From Kitasatospora sp. MMS16-BH015 (GTDB lineage Bacteria > Actinomycetota > Actinomycetes > Streptomycetales > Streptomycetaceae), in the NCBI RefSeq assembly GCF_002943525.1, contig NZ_CP025394.1:1860001-1924000 (forward strand): DNA of 64,000 nucleotides. Reading direction: 5' to 3'. Positions 7,561 through 14,275 of this stretch are shown here, in pieces; the first letter of the stretch is position 1, and every line of letters begins with the position of its first letter. Under the pieces are notes generated by a model that saw only the letters and a list, made by a program, of their open reading frames with translations, did not search any database and was not told where the DNA came from. A program made the position numbers and the translations under genes.

Positions 7561-8180
7561 TGCGCGTCCTGCGCTGCGGTGTCCGGGCGGTGCTGGTCGA
7601 GCTGGACGACCTCGACCAGGTGACCCGGCTGCACGCCGCCCTCACCGACCACCCGCTGCCCGGGGTCGGGGAGCTCGTGCCCGCCGCCCGTACCCTGCTG
7701 CTCCGCTACGACCCCGCGCTCACCGACCACGACCGCCTCGGTGCCGCCCTCACCGCGCTGCCGCTCCGCGACCCGGAGCGGACGGCGGGCGGGGCGGTGG
7801 TCGTACCGGTCCGCTACGACGGCGCCGACCTGGGGGACGCGGCCCGGCACACCGGCCTGAGCGTGGCCGAGCTGATCGCCCGGCACACCGCCCCCACCTA
7901 CCGGGTCGCGTTCTGCGGCTTCGCCCCCGGCTTCGCGTACCTCACCGGTCTGGACCCGGTCCTGCGGCTGCCCCGCCGCGCCGCCCCGCGCACCCGGGTG
8001 CCGGCCGGAGCGCTCGCCGTCGCGGGCGAGTTCACCGGCGTCTACCCCCGCGAGTCGCCCGGCGGTTGGCAGCTGCTGGGCAGCACCGCCGCAGTCCTGT
8101 GGGACCCCACCGCCGATCCGCCGTCCCGGCTCACCCCCGGCACCACCGTCCGCTTCGTCGACGTGGCGGCGCCCCGATGA
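7560..8180 (+). CDS. pxpB: 5-oxoprolinase subunit B (KipI family)
   Basis: A 206-residue KipI-type subunit. Diagnostic blocks are HTAPTYRVAFCGFAPGFAYLTGLDP, LPRRAAPRTRVPAGALAVAGEFTGVYP and ESPGGWQLLGST. With PxpA and PxpC it forms the ATP-dependent 5-oxoprolinase; the KipI/KipA names come from the Bacillus kinase inhibitor homologue. The ATG at 7560 overlaps the pxpA stop by one base (a GTG one codon earlier is possible), and its own stop overlaps the pxpC ATG. Confidence 0.9.
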   Translation: MRVLRCGVRAVLVELDDLDQVTRLHAALTDHPLPGVGELVPAARTLLLRYDPALTDHDRLGAALTALPLRDPERTAGGAVVVPVRYDGADLGDAARHTGLSVAELIARHTAPTYRVAFCGFAPGFAYLTGLDPVLRLPRRAAPRTRVPAGALAVAGEFTGVYPRESPGGWQLLGSTAAVLWDPTADPPSRLTPGTTVRFVDVAAPR

Positions 8181-9121
8181 CGGCCCTCCGCACCGGGCGG
8201 ACCGTCCGCGTCCTGCAGCCCGGCTATGGCGCCACCGTCCAGGACCTCGGCCGGCCCGGCCACGGCGCGCTGGGCGTCAGCCCGTCCGGCGCCGCCGACC
8301 CGGACAGCCTGCGGCTGGCGAACCGGCTGGTCGGCAACGAGGAGTCCGCCGCCGCCCTCGAGTGCCTGCTGGGCGGGCTGGTCCTGGCCTTCGACCACCA
8401 CGCCACCGTCGCGCTCACCGGAGCCCCCTGCCCGGCCCGGGCCGGCGGGCGGCCGGTCGGCCCGAACGCCCCTGTCCGCCTCGCGCCGGGCGAGCAGCTG
8501 CGGCTCGGCACCGCGACCGACGGCCTGCGCGTGTACGTGGCCGTGCGCGGCGGCCTCGACACCCCCGCGGTGCTCGGCTCCCGCTCGACGGACACCCTCT
8601 CCGGCCTCGGCCCGGAACGCCTCGCGGCAGGCGGCCTCCTCCCCGTCGGCGACCGGACCACCGGCTGGCCGGCCGTCGACCTCGCCCCGCGTCGGGCCCT
8701 CCCGGCCGAACCGCTGCTGCGGATCCTGCCCGGCCCCCGCGACGACTGGTTCACCCCCGCCGCGCTCGCCGCGCTCTGCGCCGCGCCGTACACCGTGACC
8801 GAGCAGAGCGACCGGATCGGCATGCGGCTGGCCGGCCCCGCGCTGGAGCGCGTCCGCCCCGGCGAACTCCCCTCCGAGGGCACCGTCGCGGGCGCCCTCC
8901 AAGTCCCGCCCTCGGGCCGGCCGATCCTCTTCCTCGCCGACCACCCGGTCACCGGCGGCTACCCCGTGATCGCCGTCGTCCACGAGGACGACCTCCCCCT
9001 CGCCGCCCAGACCCGCCCCGGCCGCACCCTGCGCTTCCGCCTCGCCCAGCGCCCTGGAGCTCCGGGCACTGCAACTGACTCGCCGTCGCCAGTAGCATCG
9101 CCCCGCCGGAAGATCCGATGA
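8177..9121 (+). CDS. pxpC: 5-oxoprolinase subunit C (KipA / biotin-dependent carboxyltransferase fold)
   Basis: A 314-residue KipA-type subunit. Conserved segments include VLQPGYGATVQDLGRPGHGALGVSPSGAAD, ANRLVGN, VALTGAPC, YVAVRGG, SDRIGMRL and LFLADHPVTGGYP. The start overlaps the pxpB stop as ATGA. The conserved domain ends near LRFRLAQR; the last 24 or so residues (Pro/Ser/Arg-rich) look unlike family C-termini and overlap the likely promoter of the kinase gene 17 bases downstream. They may be a readthrough extension after loss of the original stop. Confidence 0.9.
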   Translation: MTALRTGRTVRVLQPGYGATVQDLGRPGHGALGVSPSGAADPDSLRLANRLVGNEESAAALECLLGGLVLAFDHHATVALTGAPCPARAGGRPVGPNAPVRLAPGEQLRLGTATDGLRVYVAVRGGLDTPAVLGSRSTDTLSGLGPERLAAGGLLPVGDRTTGWPAVDLAPRRALPAEPLLRILPGPRDDWFTPAALAALCAAPYTVTEQSDRIGMRLAGPALERVRPGELPSEGTVAGALQVPPSGRPILFLADHPVTGGYPVIAVVHEDDLPLAAQTRPGRTLRFRLAQRPGAPGTATDSPSPVASPRRKIR

Positions 9122-9137
9122 ACACCAGGGGGACGCC

Positions 9138-10784
9138 ATGACGGACGGTCAGCAGAGAACCGAGATGCCGCCGCTGCGGCCGGACGATCCGCGTGAGGTG
9201 GCCGGGTACCAGCTGCTCCGGCGGATCGGGGAGGGCGGGATGGGGGCGGTCTACCTCTCCCGGACCCGGGGCGGGCAGCCGGTGGCGGTCAAGGTGATCC
9301 GGGGGGAGTACGCCCGGGACGAGGAGTTCCGGCGGCGGTTCCAGCAGGAGGTGGCGGCGGCGCGGCTGGTGCAGGGGTACCACGTGGTGCCGGTGGTCGA
9401 CCACGACGCCACCGGGGCGACGCCCTGGCTGGCCTGCCGGTACGTGCCGGGGCTGGCCCTGGACGAGGTGCTGGACCGGTTCGGGCCGCTGCCCACGGAG
9501 ACGGTGCTGCAGCTGATCGGCTGCGCCGCCGAGGCGCTCCGGGCCGTCCACGCCGCCGGCGTGATCCACCGCGACCTCAAGCCCGGCAACGTCCTGCTCG
9601 GCGCGGACGGCCCCTGGGTGATCGACTTCGGCATCGCCCGCGCCGCCGACGCCACCCAACTCACCCGCAGCGGCGGCCTGATCGGCACCCCGCAGTACAT
9701 GTCCCCCGAGCACGCCCTCGGCGAGCCCCTCACCGGCGCCTCCGACGTGTTCTCGCTCGGCCTGATCGCCGCCGTCGCCGCCACCGGGCGGCACCCGTAC
9801 GGAGACAGCGGCGCGATCACCCTCGCCACCCGGATCGCCAACACCGAGGCCCGCCCGCCGAGCCTGGCCGACTATCCGGCCGAGCTCCGCCCACTGCTCG
9901 AACGCTGCCTGGCCGCCGACCCCGCCGACCGGGCCACCCCCGCCGAGATCGCGGCGCTCTGCGAGGCGGCGGCCGGCCGGCCGCTCCGCGACTTCGACCG
10001 CTGGCTCCCCCCGGCCCCGGCCACGGCGATCGCCCAGCGCGAGGCCGCCGTCCAGCGGGCCCTGGCCACCGACGCCACCCTGCCCCCGGGCTACACCCCG
10101 ACCGTCCTCTCGGCCCCGGCGCACCACCCCGCACCGGCCGCCCCGCCCGGTCACTACGCCGCCGCGCCGACGGCAACCGCCGCACCCGCGCCCCACCCGG
10201 GCTACCCGCCGGCCCCGGTCACCCCGCCGACCTCCCGCCGTCGGCGGCAACGGATCATCGGTGCCGCCGTCGCCGCGGTCGTCCTCGCCGGCGTGGTGTA
10301 CTCGGCGACCAACAGCGACAAGACCCCGGGTACGACCGGCGGTCAGCCCACGGCCGGCGCCCCGACGGGGGCCCACGGCACCACCCCGGCCGCCGTCCCA
10401 CCCGCCGTCAAGGTCCGGTACGGCCCGGCCGAGATCACCGCCGAGACCAACAGCTACCTCGACCTCGACACCACCCCGCCGGTCACCGGCGCCCAGCGGG
10501 GTGAGCTCTTTCTGGGGGCCACCGCCGGGGCGCCGACCCTGACCGACGGCAAGTCGCTGGTGGCGATCGTGAAGGTCCCCGCCGCCGCCCCGACCCCGAC
10601 CCCGGTGGACTGCGCCGGCCTGATCAGCCGGGACGGCGGCTACAACATCGACGACCTCACCAAGGGCGACCGCTACTGCTACCGGACCCCCGAGGGCCGG
10701 ATGGCGCTCCTGGTGGTCGACTCCTCCCCCAAGCAGCTCGACTCGGTGCGCTTCACCGTCACCGTCTGGGAGCAGAGCCACTAG
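9138..10784 (+). CDS. Membrane-anchored Ser/Thr protein kinase (PknB-like)
   Basis: A 548-residue Hanks-type kinase. The N-terminal catalytic domain (about residues 15-280) has the glycine loop GEGGMGAVY, the lysine in VAVKVI, the loop HRDLKPGNVLL, DFGIAR, and the activation-segment end GTPQYMSPEH. A Pro/Ala-rich linker (about 300-365) leads to one membrane helix (IIGAAVAAVVLAGVVYSA, about 373-391) and an extracellular domain of about 150 residues with two cysteines (near VDCAGLI and RYCYRT) that could form a disulfide. No PASTA repeats are seen, so it is not a canonical cell-wall-sensing PknB. Start ATG has a GGGGGA site. It is probably transcribed separately from the oxoprolinase genes. Confidence 0.92.
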   Translation: MTDGQQRTEMPPLRPDDPREVAGYQLLRRIGEGGMGAVYLSRTRGGQPVAVKVIRGEYARDEEFRRRFQQEVAAARLVQGYHVVPVVDHDATGATPWLACRYVPGLALDEVLDRFGPLPTETVLQLIGCAAEALRAVHAAGVIHRDLKPGNVLLGADGPWVIDFGIARAADATQLTRSGGLIGTPQYMSPEHALGEPLTGASDVFSLGLIAAVAATGRHPYGDSGAITLATRIANTEARPPSLADYPAELRPLLERCLAADPADRATPAEIAALCEAAAGRPLRDFDRWLPPAPATAIAQREAAVQRALATDATLPPGYTPTVLSAPAHHPAPAAPPGHYAAAPTATAAPAPHPGYPPAPVTPPTSRRRRQRIIGAAVAAVVLAGVVYSATNSDKTPGTTGGQPTAGAPTGAHGTTPAAVPPAVKVRYGPAEITAETNSYLDLDTTPPVTGAQRGELFLGATAGAPTLTDGKSLVAIVKVPAAAPTPTPVDCAGLISRDGGYNIDDLTKGDRYCYRTPEGRMALLVVDSSPKQLDSVRFTVTVWEQSH

Positions 10785-10792
10785 CAGGCCGG

Positions 10793-11209
10793 TCAGCTGA
10801 CGTTCGCGCCGACCCGGCGGGAGACGGTGAAGGACTGGAGGTCGAGGACGCCCGGGGGTTCGGCAATGCCCGGGCCGCCCTCGCGGACCCACTGGCAGAT
10901 GTCGTCGAGCATGTCCTCGGCCAGCACCCAGCCGAGCCAGACCGGGCGGCCGCCCGCCCGGCGGCCCTCGGCGGAGGGGCTGACCACGACCACGTTGGAG
11001 TGGTCGCAGGCGTCGATGCAGGTGACGGCGCGGACCCGGCCCGCCGTGCCGACGCCCGCCTTGAGGCGGTCGAGCTGGGCCGCGTGGTCGACCCCGGGGT
11101 GCTTGGCGGCGGTGCCGCAGCAGCAGCCCCGGCAGACCGTCACCGTGACCGGCGACGCGGCGTCCGCCCCCGTCTCCGTGCTCTTCCCGGCCTTCGTACG
11201 ACGCGCCAT
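10793..11209 (-). CDS. Thioredoxin-like [2Fe-2S] ferredoxin
   Basis: A 138-residue protein with a thioredoxin-fold ferredoxin cysteine pattern: CRGCCCG near residue 26 and CIDACDHSN near residue 68. Such actinobacterial proteins are annotated as (2Fe-2S) ferredoxin-domain proteins and may carry electrons to an unidentified partner. The basic N-terminal tail (ARRTKAGKS) is unstructured by composition. Start ATG 11209 follows GGGAGGGG. It converges on the kinase gene only eight bases away and lies in tandem with the FAD dehydrogenase downstream of its repeat-filled gap; partnership with that flavoprotein is possible but unproved. Confidence 0.75.
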   Translation of the reverse strand: MARRTKAGKSTETGADAASPVTVTVCRGCCCGTAAKHPGVDHAAQLDRLKAGVGTAGRVRAVTCIDACDHSNVVVVSPSAEGRRAGGRPVWLGWVLAEDMLDDICQWVREGGPGIAEPPGVLDLQSFTVSRRVGANVS

Positions 11210-11310
11210 CGGTACCGCCCCTCCCAAGATCAGCTACCCCGGGAAGCTACCAAACGCCGGCAGGCCACCCGAACACCCGGCCACTGCCGGGGCAGTCCCG
11301 CCCGCTCAGC

Positions 11311-11374
11311 CGGTGACCCGCTCAGCCAGTGGCCCGCGCCGCCGGTGACCCGCTCAGCCAGTGGCCCGCGCCGC
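11311..11374. repeat. 32-bp tandem duplication spanning the FAD dehydrogenase 3' end
   Basis: Two identical 32-base units (11311-11342 and 11343-11374) follow each other, with a partial unit before them. The second holds the final codons and stop of the FAD dehydrogenase; the first repeats the same C-terminal codons and stop just beyond. Confidence 0.85.
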
Positions 11375-13009
11375 CGCCCGTCCGGCCGCCCGCCCGGAGA
11401 AGAGGCAGCCCCCGAGGAACGTACCCTCCAGCGAACGGTAGCCGTGCATCCCGCCCCCGCCGAAGCCCGCCGCCTCGCCCGCCGCGTACACCCCCTCCAG
11501 CGGGGCACCGCCCTCCCGCAGCACCCGCCCGTCCAGGTCGGTCTCCAACCCGCCCAGCGACTTGCGGGTCAGCACGTGCAGCCGGACGGCGATCAGCGGG
11601 CCGGCCTTGGGGTCGAGCAGGCGGTGCGGGGCGGCGGTGCGGATCAGCCGGTCGCCCAGGTAGCGGCGGGCGCCCTGGACGGCGGTGAGCTGGAGGTCCT
11701 TGCCGAAGGGGTTGGCCAACTCCCGGTCGCGGGCCTCGATCTCCCGCCGCAGCGCGGCCTCCTCGATCAGCGGCTCGGCGGTCTTGGCGTTCATCCCGGC
11801 CACCAGCTCGGAGAGCGAATCGGCCACCACGAAGTCCGCCCCGTGCCGCTTGAACGCCTCCACCGGCGCGGGGGCGCCGGGCAGGGCGCGGCGCAGCACC
11901 TCGCGGACGCTGCGGCCGGTCAGGTCGGGGTTCTGCTCGGAGCCGGAGAGGGCGAACTCCTTCTCGATGATCTTCTGGGTGAGCACGAACCAGGTGTACT
12001 CGTGGCCCGTGGTCATGATGTGCTCCAGCGTGCCCAGGGTGTCGAAGCCGGGGAAGAGCGGCACGGGGAGCCGACGGCCGCGGGCGTCCAGCCAGAGCGA
12101 GGAGGGGCCGGGCAGGATCCGGATGCCGTGCTGCGGCCAGATCGGGTTCCAGTTCTCGATGCCCTCCGTGTAGTGCCACATCCGGTCGCCGTTGATCAGC
12201 CGGCCGCCCGCCGCGCCGACCTGACCGAGCATCAGCCCGTCCACGTGCGCGGGCACCCCGGAGAGCATCCGCTCCGGCGGTGTGCCGAGCCGGGCCGGCC
12301 AGGCCTTGCGCACCAGCTCGTGGTTGCCGCCGATCCCGCCCGAGGTCACCACCACGGCCTGGGCCCGGAGTTCGAACTCCCCGGCCACCTCCCGCGAGCT
12401 CGCCTCGCCCCGGGCCACCGGGCTCGGCACCAGCACCTCGCCCCGCACGGTGTCCACCGCCCCGGCGGTGGCGGCCAGCCCGGTCACCCGGTGCCGGAAC
12501 CGCAGCTCGACCAGCCCGCGCGCGGCGGCCGCCCGCACCCGGCGGGCGAACGGCTCGACCACACCCGGCCCGGTGCCCCAGGTGATGTGGAACCGCGGCA
12601 CGGAATTGCCCGGCCCGTCGGCGTTCAACCCGCCGCGCTCGGCCCAGCCGACCACCGGAAAGAGCTTCAGCCCCTGCGCACGCAACCAAGCCCTTTTCTC
12701 ACCCGCCGCGAAATCCACGTACGCCTCGGCCCACCGGCGCGGCCACTCGTCCTCGGGGCGGTCGAACCCGGCGGTGCCGAGCCAGTCCTGCCAGGCGAGT
12801 TCGCGCGAATCGCGGATCCGCAGCCGCCGCTGCTCGGGCGAATCGACCAGGAACAGCCCGCCGAACGACCAGTGCGCCTGGCCGCCCAGCGAGGCGGCCG
12901 GCTCCTGGTCCAGCAGGATCACCCGCCGCCCGGCCTCGGCCAGCTCGGCGGTGGCGACCAGACCGGCCAGCCCCGCCCCGATCACGATGACGTCGGCGTC
13001 CAGGGCCAC
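11354..13009 (-). CDS. FAD-binding dehydrogenase (fumarate reductase / ketosteroid dehydrogenase-like)
   Basis: A 551-residue flavoprotein. The N-terminal dinucleotide fold DADVIVIGAGLAGLVATAELAEAG and the E-rich LLDQEPAASLGGQAHWSFGGLF block bind FAD; the C-terminal GVYAAGEAAGFGGGGMHGYRSLEGTFLGGCLFSGR is the second FAD contact. HIMTTGHEYTW and the YTEGIENWNP block are typical of the actinobacterial group annotated 'FAD-binding dehydrogenase'. The electron acceptor and substrate are unknown. The GTG at 13009 is chosen for its GAGGAG site six bases upstream; the longer frame runs through an operator-like palindrome. The gene is likely controlled through that palindrome. Confidence 0.85.
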   Translation of the reverse strand: MALDADVIVIGAGLAGLVATAELAEAGRRVILLDQEPAASLGGQAHWSFGGLFLVDSPEQRRLRIRDSRELAWQDWLGTAGFDRPEDEWPRRWAEAYVDFAAGEKRAWLRAQGLKLFPVVGWAERGGLNADGPGNSVPRFHITWGTGPGVVEPFARRVRAAAARGLVELRFRHRVTGLAATAGAVDTVRGEVLVPSPVARGEASSREVAGEFELRAQAVVVTSGGIGGNHELVRKAWPARLGTPPERMLSGVPAHVDGLMLGQVGAAGGRLINGDRMWHYTEGIENWNPIWPQHGIRILPGPSSLWLDARGRRLPVPLFPGFDTLGTLEHIMTTGHEYTWFVLTQKIIEKEFALSGSEQNPDLTGRSVREVLRRALPGAPAPVEAFKRHGADFVVADSLSELVAGMNAKTAEPLIEEAALRREIEARDRELANPFGKDLQLTAVQGARRYLGDRLIRTAAPHRLLDPKAGPLIAVRLHVLTRKSLGGLETDLDGRVLREGGAPLEGVYAAGEAAGFGGGGMHGYRSLEGTFLGGCLFSGRAAGRAAARATG

Positions 13010-13034
13010 GCAGCGCTCCTCACTCGACAGCACT

Positions 13035-13052
13035 CGATACAGGTGTGTATCG
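13035..13052. promoter_or_regulatory. Perfect 18-bp palindromic operator upstream of the FAD dehydrogenase
   Basis: CGATACAGGTGTGTATCG has 7-bp perfect arms around GGTG, 26 bases upstream of the GTG. TetR-family operators often look like this. No regulator gene is adjacent, so the binder would act from elsewhere. Confidence 0.5.
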
Positions 13053-13203
13053 GATTCTGGGCGCTCGGGCCCCACCGGTCAACCACCAATTCCGCTCCAC
13101 CTCGTAGCCGAATTGCTTTCTGCTACACCCCGGAGCGTAATTCACAGCTTCCACTCAGGAATTGACAATTCAGTGTCCGCAATTTCCTGGACATACACGT
13201 AAC

Positions 13204-13225
13204 CTGACAGTAACTTACTTGTCAG
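13204..13225. promoter_or_regulatory. Imperfect inverted repeat upstream of the secreted lipase
   Basis: CTGACA and TGTCAG flank GTAACTTAC, giving a near-palindrome in the AT-rich promoter region 59 bases before the lipase ATG. It may be an operator; the binder is unknown. Confidence 0.3.
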
Positions 13226-13283
13226 TAGCCGGTAATCCGCTGCTCCCCCACCCACCGCACGTTTCTCTCCCCCAGGAGGAACA

Positions 13284-14189
13284 ATGAAGCGCTCCGCCCT
13301 GTTCGGCGCCGCCGTGTTCGCCGCCGCCCTCGCCGCGCTCGCCCCCACCGCCGCGCACGCCGCCGCCCCGACCGGCAAGTACGTGGCCCTCGGCGACTCC
13401 TACGCCGCCGGCGCCGGGGTGCCCGGGCAGTCCGCCGGGCTCTGCCTGCGGTCGGACCACAACTACGGGCACCTGGTGGCCGCCACCATCGGCAGCTCCG
13501 CCTACACCGACGTGACCTGCTCGGCGGCGAAGGTCAACGCGCTCACCTCGCCGCAGTACGACGCCTTCATCAAGGTCAACGACCCTCAACTCGACGCGGT
13601 GGACTCGGCCACCAAGCTGGTCACCCTGGGCATCGGCGGCAACGACCTCGGCACCTCCGACCTGGGCATCGCCGACGTGATCGCCACCTGCATCGCGGGC
13701 GCCGTGGTCAACCCGCTCGGCACCCCCTGCCACGACCACTACGGCCACGGCTACTGGAACTGGAGCGACTGGGCCTGGGAGTACGGCGACGACACCCTGG
13801 TGGACCGGATCGACGCCGCCGCCCCGCAGCTGGCCGACGCCCTCCAGCGGATCCACGCCAAGGCCCCCGACGCCAAGGTGGTCGTGGTCGGCTACCCCTC
13901 GGTGCTGCCGCAGGACGCCTCGACCTGCTTCGGCAAGCAGCCGATCACCACCGGCGACGTGGCCTACCTGCGCACCGTCCTGCTGAAGCTCAACTCCACA
14001 CTGGCCGACACCTCGGCCGCCAACGGCGCCACCTACGTGGACACCACGGCCGTCACGGCCGGCCACGACGTCTGCTCCGCCGACCGCTGGATCGAGGGCG
14101 CGCTGCCGGGCTCCCCGGCCGTCCCCTTCCACCCCAACGCACTCGGTGAGCAGGCGATGGCCAAGGCGGTACTGAACGCACTGCGGTAA
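13284..14189 (+). CDS. Secreted SGNH/GDSL lipase-esterase
   Basis: A 301-residue exported hydrolase. A Sec signal (residues 1 to about 28, ending AHAAAP) precedes the SGNH blocks: YVALGDSYAAGAG (nucleophile Ser), a Gly-containing block, GIGGNDLG (Asn) and PFHPNALGEQAMA (catalytic His, with Asp three before in the usual layout partly replaced). The overall plan resembles the streptomycete extracellular lipase group, with cysteines spaced to form disulfides (LCLRSD, VTCSA, ATC, PCHD, STCFG, DVCSA). Ribosome binding is strong (CAGGAGGAACA). It converges on the nuclease gene, with a hairpin repeat between. Confidence 0.9.
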   Translation: MKRSALFGAAVFAAALAALAPTAAHAAAPTGKYVALGDSYAAGAGVPGQSAGLCLRSDHNYGHLVAATIGSSAYTDVTCSAAKVNALTSPQYDAFIKVNDPQLDAVDSATKLVTLGIGGNDLGTSDLGIADVIATCIAGAVVNPLGTPCHDHYGHGYWNWSDWAWEYGDDTLVDRIDAAAPQLADALQRIHAKAPDAKVVVVGYPSVLPQDASTCFGKQPITTGDVAYLRTVLLKLNSTLADTSAANGATYVDTTAVTAGHDVCSADRWIEGALPGSPAVPFHPNALGEQAMAKAVLNALR

Positions 14190-14197
14190 GCACAACA

Positions 14198-14266
14198 GGG
14201 GCGCGAGGAACTGCGCGCCCAGCCAGGCAGCACCAGCAGCCCGGCTGACGCCGCTCCCCGCGCCCC
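14198..14266. terminator. Convergent terminator formed by dispersed GC-rich repeat
   Basis: Arms GGGGCGCGAGGA (14198-14209) and TCCCCGCGCCCC (14255-14266) pair with one mismatch between the convergent lipase and nuclease genes. It is a copy of the dispersed repeat family and probably ends both transcripts. Confidence 0.6.
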
Positions 14267-14275
14267 GTCCCGCCG

